Position numbers and translations under genes: made by a program
Assembly (NCBI GenBank): GCA_022747635.1
Contig: JAKTNV010000001.1
Location: 30,545,990 to 30,609,989 of the forward strand
Length of the DNA: 64,000 nt
DNA from: Hetaerina americana
Taxonomy: Eukaryota > Arthropoda > Insecta > Odonata > Calopterygidae
Direction of reading: 5' to 3'
In this document: positions 53,990 through 63,699 of the stretch, piece after piece
How positions within the stretch are numbered: position 1 is the stretch's first letter
How the letters are laid out: each line of letters begins with the position of its first letter
Notes under the pieces: model-generated
What the model was told of the DNA's origin: nothing
Databases searched by the model: none
Seen by the model: the letters and a program-made list of their open reading frames with translations, nothing else

Positions 53990-54880
53990 TGGCGAGGATG
54001 GAGAAGGGAAGCCCTTCCGCTCCTCCCATTGCGTTGCCCACCCCTCTGCGCCGTTTCCCTTCCGCCCTCCGCCCCTTCTCGCCCCTCCTCCGTCCCACCG
54101 GCCGCGAGTCCCTCTCCAGGGGCGAGCGGGCGGACGGTCAGGTGTGCAAGGGCGACCGGCGTGTGGGCAAGGGGCGGGGGAACGGGATTGGGATTTGGGG
54201 GGGGGGAGATGGAGGGCATGCGGGAGGGGAGCGTAGTGCAGAGGGGAGGGTGAGGGTCCTCCCCCACCCTCCTCCCTCCTGGAGGTCAACGACCTCGAGT
54301 GGAGCCACACAAATGAACGCTTTTTTCGCTCAAAGGGGGCGTAGATGATGGGTCCCCTCCTCTCCTTCTATCTCTCTCTCTCTCCCATTTCTTTTCCCCA
54401 AGTTCGTTCTCCCTCTCTTAGATATTCCTCATTTCTTGTCCCATCCTTGTCTTCTTATCTGCCGTTTCCTCTTGTCAATCTCTCGTCGCCTTGCAGTTTT
54501 ATTTTTCCTTCCGATGACACTTCACGAATCCTTCACACCTCCTCAGCCCCCCCTCTACCCTGCTTCGTGCATGTTGGCTTCTTTTTCCTGACTTCATCCG
54601 AGTACACAAATATTTTCGTTTCATTCCTTTTCTACCCCCTTAAACCAATCCTTTCTCTTCCTCGCTCTCTTCTTTCCACAGTAAAAAAGTTTTTTTTGCG
54701 CCATCCATCTCCCGCACTGCTCACTACCGAAATTTTCGGCCCGTCACCTCAGGTTGCTCCCGTTCGTGGCAACAAAGCGCACCACTGCGCGCCCAGTGCA
54801 TTCCTCTCACGCCGCCAACACCGCCTCTGCCCTCCCTCCCTCCTCAACAATCTAACCAAACGCTTTATCATGCCTCCCAC
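53990..54880. other. Strong GC- and CpG-rich patch, then a CT-rich patch
   Basis: From about 54000 to 54340 the DNA is very GC-rich with many CpGs and G runs; from 54345 it is pyrimidine-rich on the plus strand. Up to five frames (67-192 codons) overlap on both strands. The 192-codon forward frame (54345-54923) is Ser/Pro/Phe/Leu-rich with no domain. This is the most CpG-island-like stretch of the window, so a promoter nearby is possible, but no exon is supported. Confidence 0.45.
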
Positions 54881-57176
54881 GAGTTGGAGAGCACCGGATT
54901 CCCATTCATGCTTCTATAAATAATATAATCTTCCTTTCGACATACAGAAAATATTTTGATGAACCCTTCTGATGTCATAATTTCCTAGACGTTCGTTTTG
55001 TTTCCTTAAAGTCGTGCTGTGTTCAGTTTTCCCGTGTCTTCCCTTTCGTTTTAACGATAGTAATTAGTAGATTAGCCCCATTAAAAGAAACGAGAAAACA
55101 CCCGGAAACTTCGCCGAAACTCTCATCCCTCTTACCTCCGAAGACGGAGTCGTGAAACCGGCTTCTCTTTTTTCTAGAAAATTATTTGAAGGGTCGTAAT
55201 GGCTTAAGAACAAATCCTGAAAGGACATGGGTTTTGAGAGATGTCTTGGAATGGTATGGGGGAATGAGAGGGGGGACCTCCGAAAACATTAAATATTTTT
55301 CCTGCCAGGGGGGGGTTGGTAATTACAGTAGCGGATGTTGGTGCGTAACACGCGTTTTCCCCATAATCGCTCCAATTTCTTTGCCATCAACGCCTCTCTT
55401 GCCATGTTCCCCGCATTTTCTCTTCCATTTTGGAGTTCCCTCACATCCATTTACAACACCCCCCCCTACCCGACTCCCCTCGCCCGCCTAGAGTCACTCC
55501 ATCTATTTCTTTTCCTATGATTCAGCACAATTTCTCACAGTTCTCCACAAGTTCATCCAGTAGCCCTTCCTCATTTCCACCGCGATTAAATAGGTGACAA
55601 AGGATAGCATTCCATGTCCCGGAAGGCGAAGAACGAAGTATTGGAGAGGAACTCGAAAACGTTAGTGGGCAATCAGACGGGGACGATTCGGTAATTTCGC
55701 GAAATTCTAATGGCGTGAACGTAACGGTATCGTTTTATCAACCGGTTGGGTCTTCGGCGAAAACGTATAGCTCTTGAGAGCAAGACTATGATCTAGGTGG
55801 ATTCCAATTTCAGTTATCGTTAGAGATATTCTCACAAATTTGATGCAAATACCTATTGATGTCGAAACTCTTTTCAAGTGTTTACCTATTGAGTTCGTAA
55901 CTCTTAGAACCACTCTTCCTTGGATGTACGTATCATACGCAGTCTCGACTGCTTATTCCTGTTTAACTGAACCTTCTACCAGACTCAGTGGAACAGCACA
56001 GTATTAGAGCAGAAAATACCAATTGTTTGGGAGTAAATTTTGGTGCTTTATTTTGTGCGTACAATAAAAACGTTTTGCAGGAGAAATAACGACTTTTTGG
56101 TAACTTATTCCAATAAATGACCAACCCACGAGTAATCTAAAGAATTTTGATTTAAGACTCATGAAGCGCTGTGTTTATTTATTGCTTGTTCCTTGACCAT
56201 CTGGAATACACCATTGGTATTCAACCAGTAACTTCAACCTGAAGCTGAACTGATCGCAAGGTGATGAATGATAGTCAGTGGTGCGGGCTGCGGGGGCGCG
56301 CGAAGGACCTCCCTGCGCATCCATCCCCATGAGGCAGCCTCACATTGTTTCTCCCTCCTTCGCCGCATTTCATCCAGTCAACCCATTCTTAACACCTATT
56401 AATACTGGTGCTCCTCGGGGAGCCTCTTCGGAGGTGCCGCACGGTCGCTCATGCGCGAGAAATAGAGAGGGGGCAAGGGGGGAATTCAGATGAGTTGGCG
56501 TATGAGGCGGAGAGGGGGTCTGAGAAGATTCGCTGGGGTGGGAGACCCCGGCAGGTCTTCCTCGTGGACGCTGGCCAAACACTGCCTATTCAACTACAAT
56601 AGCTGTGTGATAAATAGGGTACCGACCACCCCTCTTCGACCCCAAACTTGGTGAACAATGGAGGTTGGATTTCAGTCTTCTAAAGATTCTTCCTGACATT
56701 CCCGTTGAAAGCCTGAGCATAACGGATTGGATGGCGTTTTGCGAACGGCTGTTATTTGAAGGTTCTCCTAGAAGAAATGGCTGTACCGAACGAAATTTTA
56801 CCAATACGACACTATAGATCGAGGAAGTAGTTTTAGGGGAGGCGACAGACAGCTAAGGCCAGTTGCGCAATCAGGGATCGATGATAAAATAAGAGTGGAG
56901 AGAAACCCGGCGTCGACATTATCCCACTCTTATCGAAAGACGACGCTATACGTATAATGTTATTTTTCACAATCAGGTGACACCTCAAACACAATAAACA
57001 CAGTAAAAGGAAACGCGGAAAAGTAAACACTCCTTTATGGTATTCGGGGTGGCCTCAAAGGACTTCATTAGTGTTAGAAACACTGATAAGGGTGGCTGGG
57101 ACCACCGAAAATGCTGAAAAAAGTGCATTTTTTCCGTATTTCTTTTAGTGTGTACATGCATAGTGCATGTGTGTAA

Positions 57177-57177
<1 letters not shown>
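54881..57177. other. Mixed DNA with two small GC patches
   Basis: Small GC-rich patches lie at about 55300-55500 and 56270-56600, each with overlapping frames of 60-101 codons and no domains. The rest is featureless AT-rich DNA. Confidence 0.5.

Positions 57178-57233
<56 letters not shown>
57178..57233. repeat. (TA)n microsatellite at the mariner's left end
   Basis: About 28 TA units. The last TA (57232-57233) is the mariner's left target-site duplication. Confidence 0.95.
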
Positions 57234-57234
<1 letters not shown>

Positions 57235-57260
57235 TACCTTGATCAAAAATTTACCGGAAT
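57234..57260. repeat. Mariner terminal inverted repeat, left
   Basis: Begins CTACCTTGATCAAAAA and ends CCGGAAT. It differs from the right repeat at two positions (17 and 20). Confidence 0.95.
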
Positions 57261-57286
57261 TTATTCAGAAAATTAAAAATACAAGT

Positions 57287-58361
57287 TTATTCATCTAAAT
57301 CTATATTGTCCCCTTCAAAGTAATCCCCATCGACTGCAACACACTTATGCCAGCGCTTGATCCAATCCTCGAAACATTTTTTATATTCGGTTTTCGGTAT
57401 GTCCATCAGTGCTTCCTGCGATTTTTCCATTACTTCCTCTCGGCTGCTAAAACGCGTTCCCCGTAATGGTTTTTTAACTCGATTGAACAGAAAGAAGTCA
57501 CAGGGAGCCAAATCAGGTGAATTCGGTGGCTGTTGGATGGTATTTGTTGCATTTTTCGTCAAAAAATTACGAATAATGATAGCACTGTGCGACGGTGCGT
57601 TATCATGGTGCAAAATCCACGAGTTTTCTGCCCACATTTCTGGTCTCTTTCGGCGAATTGCTTCACGCAAACGTCTCATAACGCCCAAATAATACTCTTT
57701 GTTTACTGTCTGGCCTTCTGGCAAAAATTCATGATGCACTACACCGTTGTAATCCATGAAAACCGTCAGCATTGCCTTCTTTTTTGACTGAAAACGACGT
57801 GGTTTTTTTGGTCTCGGCTCATTTGGTGAACGCCATTCACTTGCCTGATGTCTGGATTGCGTGTCGTACTCATAAACCCACGTCTCGTCTCCAGTAATGA
57901 TCCTTTTGATGAATGTGGGATCGGATTCAGCCTCGCAAATCATGTCTTTTGCGACGTCAACACGGTCTCTTTTTTGCATGAAATTGAGGTCTTTTGGCAC
58001 CAACTTTGCTGCTACACGACGGAAACCCAAATCATTAACTACAATGTCTTGGGCGGATCCATAGGCAATGTTCAAGTCCTCCGCTATTTCTCTGATGGTT
58101 AATTTGCGGTTATTGACCAACATTTCTTTTACTTTATCAATTTTTTCACCGACTTTCGATGTCGATGGTCTGCCACTGCGTTCATCATCTTCGATTGACT
58201 CACGACCACTTCTGAACCGCTCGTGCCACTGGTAAACGACCGTTTTTTTTTAGAGAATCGTTGCCGAAACACTTTTCCAACATTTCCAACGTCCGTGCGC
58301 CACTAAATCCGTTTTTTACGCAAAATTTAATACAAGTTCGTTGTTGCAAATTTAAATCCAT
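57287..58361 (-). pseudogene. Mariner transposase, one frameshift
   Basis: Cuts and pastes the element at TA sites. From Met at 58361 the reading is about 357 residues, a usual mariner length. Order: an N-terminal helix-turn-helix region; a second one around TIREIAEDLNIAYGSAQD; the GRPS linker; then the catalytic domain with GDETW (first Asp), HHDNAPSH (second Asp) and SPDLAPCDF (third Asp), with 34 residues between the last two, so DD34D. The C-terminus has the family's RW-KC-GDYFEG signature. The frame breaks at a nine-base homopolymer (58243-58251), where one base too many shifts it. Everything before and after is open, and the downstream part alone is open for 278 codons from 58123. No other stop or missing catalytic residue is seen. 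The break may be real or an assembly error. Confidence 0.95.
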
Positions 58362-58540
58362 TTCTGCAATTGTAAAAAATCGCCAACACACACAGAGATA
58401 GATGTACTCTTGGCTACGTAACTTTTGCAAATGTCAAGTTATGACACTAAGATTTAAAGGGAATATCAACAACAGATGTACCAATTTAACAAAAAAAAAC
58501 AGAACTCAAATCGGAACGATGGGAGCGCCACACGGTGGTT

Positions 58541-58567
58541 ATTCCGGGAACTTTTTGATCAAGGTAG
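58541..58567. repeat. Mariner terminal inverted repeat, right
   Basis: Its reverse complement begins CTACCTTGATCAAAAA and ends CCGGAAT. It is followed by the TA duplication at 58568-58569. Confidence 0.95.
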
Positions 58568-58667
58568 TATAAAGATTCCGTCTTCCCCACCTCTCCTGTG
58601 TTTGTCCTTTATGTGTGTTCCTATCCCTCTTCCTTATATCTGTTTCTATATAAATGAGTATATATAT
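58568..58667. other. Short spacer between mariner and inverted repeat
   Basis: About 100 bp of pyrimidine-rich then AT-rich sequence ending in a small TATATATA run. Confidence 0.6.
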
Positions 58668-58723
58668 ACAAACTTGGACAGCAACAAACAATATAAGAAC
58701 ACATAAAAATATCACTCACACGT

Positions 58724-58775
58724 TATTTCTTGATCATTTCGACGGAATTCAGCCCCGTCTTCATCGGAAGAAATA
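58724..58775 (-). ncRNA. Hammerhead-ribozyme-like motif, left arm
   Basis: The mirror copy of the motif at 58828-58879, read on the minus strand. Stem II is a perfect GACGG/CCGTC pair, and the GAAA, the A-U single-pair stem III (loop TGA), the C at the cleavage position and the 8-bp stem I are all kept. The same two departures in the CUGANGA box are present, so they predate the two arms' divergence. Confidence 0.5.
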
Positions 58776-58827
58776 GAAGTAATCACTTCGATAGAAACAT
58801 AAGTAATAGAAATAGAATCTTTACTTC

Positions 58828-58879
58828 TATTTCTTCCGATGAAGACGGAGCTGAATTTCGTCGAAATTATCAAGAAATA
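58828..58879 (+). ncRNA. Hammerhead-ribozyme-like motif, right arm
   Basis: In order: stem I strand TATTTCTT (58828-58835); box CCGATGAA (58836-58843); stem II GACGG with TCGTC (58844-58848 and 58858-58862, nine-base loop); GAAA (58863-58866), whose last A pairs with T58870 across the loop TTA; C58871 at the expected cleavage position; stem I strand AAGAAATA (58872-58879). This is the layout of a type I hammerhead with a minimal stem III. The conserved box should read CUGANGA. Here the U is C and one extra A precedes stem II, so activity is doubtful. Confidence 0.5.
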
Positions 58880-58934
58880 ACGTATGAACGATCTTTTTAT
58901 GTGTTCTTACATTATTTGTTGCTGTCCAAGCTTG

Positions 58935-58936
<2 letters not shown>

Positions 58937-59025
<89 letters not shown>

Positions 59026-59026
59026 C
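58937..59026. repeat. Compound (CA)n(TA)n microsatellite
   Basis: About 15 AC units run into about 26 AT units and a short ACACATACA end. It lies directly between the inverted repeat and the SINE. Confidence 0.95.
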
Positions 59027-59054
59027 ATTTATATAGACGCACTTTTTTTGTGTG

Positions 59055-59334
59055 GGTCGCGGTAGTCCAGTGGGTAGAGCATTGGACTGCTCACCGGAGG
59101 GTCCCGGGTTCAATTCCCGGGCAACTGCACTGCACTGCACTCTGGGCAACTGCAGCTCCACCCAAGCTGAAGTGATTTTTCGGGTACCAGATCTTCCTGG
59201 GAAACCATAACCGGCACAGGGAAAGGAACTGGCCCCCCTACCCTGATGTGTGAATTTTCACACGCCGTATAGGGCTTAGTACTGGATGAACTCTACCATC
59301 ACCTACTAAACCGACCTTCGGGTTGATTACTGTG
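59055..59334 (+). mobile_element. tRNA-derived SINE, copy 2
   Basis: Matches the SINE at 48731 almost throughout: A box TAGTCCAGTGGG, B box GGTTCAATTCC, then the same body blocks (GTGATTTTTCGGGTACC, CTGGGAAACCATAACCGGCA, the TGTGAATTTTCACACG palindrome) and tail CACCTACTAAACCGACC, continuing to about GGTTGATTACTG as in the decayed copy at 7455. It differs by a CTGCA-type five-base expansion between head and body. Boxes look functional for polymerase III. No target-site duplication is evident. Confidence 0.92.
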
Positions 59335-59789
59335 TTTAAGGTTTTATGTTTTTATATACATTTATATATTTAGAACAGTTTCCTCATTCTGTATTCCTCC
59401 ACGAATGTAATGAGTCGCCTCCCGAAAAGTATGCAGGGACCATCTCCGAAGAGAATCCTTTTTTAAATAAAAAGTGAAATAACTTCTTCACTCTCACTCC
59501 TCCCGGTCAAAGTTTCCGGGAACGTTGATGACGATAACTGCAAAAGTCATGAAATTATCACTCCTCTTCGTTCCGCTCCAATCAAACTCCACTGAGGAAG
59601 AAAAACTATAGTCCGTTACTGCTAATTCGCACACCACCGTGCTTGTGATTATAAGCGAAAGAATCAGAAAAAAAGACGCGTCAAATTTCCCTCTGTTTTT
59701 TTCGAAGGGAACCGAATTACTAGGAATCTCACGGACAGTCGTATCGGCCGGAGCCAAAGCTCCAATAATCGATTACCTACTCCCGTTTC
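59335..59789. other. AT-rich DNA, nothing seen
   Basis: No supported gene. A short 87-codon reverse frame has no domain. Confidence 0.55.
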
Positions 59790-60290
59790 TCCTTTCCTTC
59801 GATCTCCCTTTCTCTGAATCGCCTCACTTCGTAATTGGCTTAGAATTATCCATTTGGTGGTGGGGAGTGAGGGGAGGGAGGGAAGTCTCTCTCTTTCTCT
59901 CGAGACACACTCATTCCAATCTCACGTCCGTTGGACGTCCTTTTCCCTCCCACACTCACGCCCCAACACTCCCGCGAAGGCACATTTAATCTGATTATTC
60001 CATCACGTGAATGAAATTGATTGAACCCCTTTTCATTCCTTTAAAGAGACGATTCCTGTCCCGCGCGCAAACAACCACCTACCTTGCCCCTTTCCCTCCT
60101 CCTCTCTTCTCCTCCCCATACATTGGGAGATTGCTTTTGAGGGGAAGTGGGGGAGGGGAGCTTCGTTTTTGCCTCGCTTCAAGGAGTCAGGAGAGCATCC
60201 GCTTTGCCGTTTCCTTCCTCCCTCTACGTTTTCTCTCCCACCCCCTACCCTTTCTCCTTCACCCTGCTACGTGGGTACGATCGGAAAAAA
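59790..60290. other. Pyrimidine-rich GC patch
   Basis: CT-rich plus strand interrupted by two G-rich stretches. Overlapping forward frames of 68-124 codons are open; no domain is recognised. Confidence 0.5.
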
Positions 60291-61367
60291 CAACAAAGAT
60301 GGTCCATTTCACACGGCGGCTATTCTCTTCTGCCGGGATTTATAGCTTTTTGAAGAATATTTTCAAAAACGGTCATTATAGTTAGAGGGATTCGGGTAAT
60401 GGAAGATCGGATTGGTTATTTTTTACACCACCCGAGTCAGCATACAATTTCTCCTATAAGGAGACGTTTCGATAATAAATCAGGATCATACCTGCATTTC
60501 AGGAGATATTTACAAATTATCTATATGGACATGTATTTATGTATTTCTGAATTGCCTAACCATCAAGGCCAGTAGACTTGTTTCTTAAATTGTTTGCTTG
60601 AGCAATGTTTTGAAGAAATACAAAGATTGGAGTTTTACGTTTATCTTTAATCTTTATCCTATTCTACTTAAAAAACGGTATGGGATAAAATAGCGTAGAC
60701 TTGAACTTTAATCAAATTCCAAACGAGTACCTACTTTAATAAGGTGGCATTAATACATATATTCCCAAGGACCCCGGGGCCTAAAATGCATTTTGATTTA
60801 AAATAATTCATGATTTCCAATTACCAAGGTAAAATATTTTAGCAAGTCAACCTGAAATGAACCACAACAATTTCGTTTATAATTCGACGGCACTGTCTTT
60901 TTGAGACCTTCATTCACTTGCCCCTGAAATAAATGACCGAGACTAACTCGTTTCCTATTTCAGCCTCCTCCATCTCTTTCCTCTCCTTTGTCTTTTCCTC
61001 CCCCATGCTCCTTCCTGCTCCGACCATTTCCTAATGCTTTTTGCTAAATCCTGGTGTTTGATCCTACTTCTCCCGGGTCCTGCATCTTATATTTGCGAAT
61101 TCCGTCAATTCATCCCTATTCTAATCCAGTTAGCATGTAGGAAAAGTTATGTGGAAAAAAAGGAAAACTGCAATCAAGAATTTACTTAAACTTTGCTATG
61201 AAGGGCATTGCTGTTTTTTTTAGAAGAAGAAAAAATTATATTATTATCTGTTATGAAGCACTACGGGGTTTTGATGTACAATTTCAAATGAAATGTACTT
61301 GAAGAAACTGCGGGAGACGCCGCGATAGTAACTTTAAGGGAGTCTCCCGCTGAATGTGCAATAGGAC
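60291..61367. other. AT-rich DNA, nothing seen
   Basis: No supported features apart from a CT-rich stretch near 60960-61020. Confidence 0.55.
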
Positions 61368-61441
61368 GCCTCGGTAGCTTGACTGGCTAAAGCACTTCGC
61401 CGGGCATCGAGGGGTCTGGGTTCGAATCCTGGTTAAGGTGA
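61368..61441 (+). repeat. tRNA-like sequence, probably the head of a second SINE family
   Basis: A box TAGCTTGACTGG (61375-61386) and B box GGTTCGAATCC (61419-61429) are well kept. A T-arm stem (CTGGG/CCTGG, wobble pairs) and a five-pair anticodon-like stem (CTTCG/CGAGG) with an eight-base loop can be drawn, but the acceptor stem pairs poorly. A functional tRNA gene is therefore unlikely. It differs from the SINE head at 48731 and 59055. The AT-rich sequence after it may be the SINE body. Confidence 0.6.
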
Positions 61442-62667
61442 ATGATTTTTACGCTCTAAAATTTCTGAGTTGCTCAACGCATTTGTGTTGCTCTTTTTGA
61501 TTATTTTTTTCTATAAGCATACTATTCACATTTTGTCCTCTGCAGTTAGCTCTCAATATCCGAAAATTTACATTAATTTTGTTTTTGTTGTAGTCATATC
61601 ATGAAATAAGAAATGCATGCATAAGTCTACATTACTTTGTCACTCATTTTTTAATTGAGATTTACATGCATTTATCACTATAGGTACATACATGGTTATT
61701 CATTATTATTTTGATATTAAGTTATAATGCTGGAGCTTTGCCACATCAACACGTTTCCTGGCATTTTTCTCTTGAGATGAGTTGAAACTCAGGTAGTACT
61801 AACTAAGCTTTTCAGATGGCAATTTGCTTCTGTAAAAATAGTCGGATGCAATATCAGTGCAGAGAAACAGATGCAGATATTAAAATAAAAGCATATCGAA
61901 TACATTAATGCCGATTTGATATCCGGATAATCGCTTAATTTATCCTTTAGTATTAGTTGCAATGACAACCGATCGCTCTTAATCTCCTGGCGGCGGAAAT
62001 GCAACTCGTTCCTATTCTTTGCATCCAAATCAATAGAGCTGCGAGTGGAAAATTCAATTAATTTCATCGAGTGGAAATTAAAAAAAAAATTCTTGAAACT
62101 TAGCGATGGCTAATTCCTTCAAAAATGGGTTTGTTTAATTTTTCTTATGAAGATTTCGTTTTGATTCATCCTTGTTTGAAAAATCAATGCACTCAGCGGC
62201 AAGAATGCCGATCTGTATCGCATAAACCGGCTGACAGCATGCGCGATGAATAAAAAAAGTTGGCGGATTCGAACTCAGAGGCGATTCTCCTTGAGAATGC
62301 ATTTGTTGCATCCTGGTGCAATTCAACTCATTCGCTTTTGATTGAAGTAATAAAAGATAGAATTTATTTTTTATCGTAACCTTGGAGACTGTATAACATC
62401 TGGTTGCCAACGGCAAAGGAATGGCTAAGAATTGAAACCAGAGAAACTGTTAAGGTCTTGTGAAAACCACATCGAAGGAAAATAGCTTGGTGGTTGAGAC
62501 ACCCAGTCAGTATTTGGGTGAGTCTGTGTTTATTGGAACGAAATTCCCCTTATAATTGGGTTGTATACCACGTTTCATCTTAAAATTATGGCATTTATTA
62601 ATTAGACACCGTAATTATTTACTATGCTATATATTGGCCCACAAAGGATGTCATATTTGATTAAACC
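61442..62667. other. AT-rich DNA, nothing firm
   Basis: A B-box-like GGATTCGAACTC near 62264 has no convincing A box. Frames of 92-93 codons on the minus strand have no domains. Confidence 0.5.
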
Positions 62668-62703
62668 GTTGATGGAACCGTAAATGGAACCTTAAATGGA
62701 ACT
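62668..62703. repeat. 12-bp tandem repeat, three copies
   Basis: Units GTTGATGGAACC, GTAAATGGAACC and TTAAATGGAACT lie head to tail. Confidence 0.9.
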
Positions 62704-63252
62704 AGTTGAACAGAATGCAGAAAAATATAACTCTATTTTCAACATATCGTAAAACGATCACAACTACGCTCCACAGTTTTACTACCGTCTACCTTCCCTT
62801 ATGGGAAGTATTTTTTTTAATACCTACTTTCTCCTATTTGGTTGCATTAAATACCTTATCTACACCAACTATTTATCTTTTAGGTGTTTTTGCATTATCT
62901 GCTGCAATTTTTTACAATTTTATTACGCGCAATAAAACGCACATCTCTTCCCTAGTGATATTTTTCCCGGATGTTCGACCTCATCGTACTATTAGAGGAT
63001 TTTCCAGTTAATTTTGCTCGCTTAATGTTAGTCATATTAATATCATTTATGGTGAAAAAAAACGTGAAACCTCATTACTCCGTGACTTCCTCATATAAAC
63101 TGCGGAGCCATTAATTAAATGATGCATTAAACAATATACTTCGTTGCACCTAAGAAGTCACAATTCAGCATCGTGTCGATTGAATTTTCGTACGCTTTCA
63201 TGTCCTAATAGACAAATATTCACCACCGCCACTCTTAAATCGCGATCGAAAT
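62704..63252. other. AT-rich DNA, one unrecognised frame
   Basis: A 101-codon forward frame (62706-63011) encodes a hydrophobic peptide with two possible membrane stretches, but the T-rich DNA makes such hydrophobicity likely by chance. Not called as a gene. Confidence 0.45.
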
Positions 63253-63368
63253 TATATAAAATTTGTGGTTGCTTAAAAAAAAGTGATTTATAATAATTTA
63301 AAAAGGCTATATGAAACTTGTGGTAGCTTCAATAAAAAAATAGTGATTTACAATAATTTAAAAAGGCT
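63253..63368. repeat. Two-copy tandem repeat, about 60-bp period
   Basis: Units end in GTGATTTAYAATAATTTAAAAAGGCT and share TTGTGGTTGCTT / TTGTGGTAGCTT at their starts. The second is a few bases longer through insertions near its A run. Confidence 0.9.
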
Positions 63369-63699
63369 TCAAATGAATTTTCAGCTATTGGTATAGGTTT
63401 CACTGAAGTAAATCTAGTAACGTAAGGGTAGTCAGTATTTTAGGTCATTCTATTCGAGTCACATACAAGAAATACGGATGATATGGAAATTTTTCAAAAA
63501 CGCTAATTAGTTTGTTGAAGCGATGGTAAAAGTACCAATTAAAGCGCGTTACTACTACGTTTCTCGTTCACAAATTTCAAATTTCTTAATCCCTGGCATA
63601 TCTTAATGTTGTGTGTTTGTAGTAGTATTTGTTTTGACGTTATTCAACAAGACCGCGATTGTGGCCAATTACTAGTACGGCACAATTTTAGTCCTAGTC
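63369..63699. other. AT-rich DNA, nothing seen
   Basis: No supported features. Confidence 0.55.

Larger units (their letters stand above)
57234..58567 (-). mobile_element. Tc1/mariner-family (mariner, DD34D) DNA transposon, nearly complete
   Basis: A 1334-bp element bounded by 27-bp terminal inverted repeats (57234-57260 and 58541-58567, both beginning CTACCTTGATCAAAAA, two mismatches). It is flanked on each side by the TA duplication typical of this superfamily. It encodes one transposase on the minus strand. Length, target site, repeat length and catalytic spacing all match mariner elements (established). It sits at the edge of a (TA)n tract. No internal deletion is apparent. Confidence 0.96.
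58668..58935. repeat. 268-bp inverted repeat with two 115-bp arms
   Basis: The left arm (58668-58782) and right arm (58821-58935) are reverse complements over 115 bp with about ten substitutions and no indels, around a 38-bp spacer. There is no open frame of note, no mariner-like end and no clear target duplication. A transcript through it would form a long hairpin. Each arm also contains a hammerhead-like fold, listed separately. It may be an inverted pair of terminal repeats from a retroelement, a foldback or MITE-like element, or a hairpin RNA locus. Confidence 0.92.

Noticed and set aside
54345..54923. 192-codon plus-strand open frame
   Set aside because: The DNA is CT-rich, which removes stop codons; the product is low-complexity Ser/Pro/Phe/Leu.
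58907..59161. Open frame running through the (CA)n(TA)n tract and SINE head
   Set aside because: It translates a microsatellite and a SINE, giving Tyr-Ile and Cys-Val repeats; not a gene.
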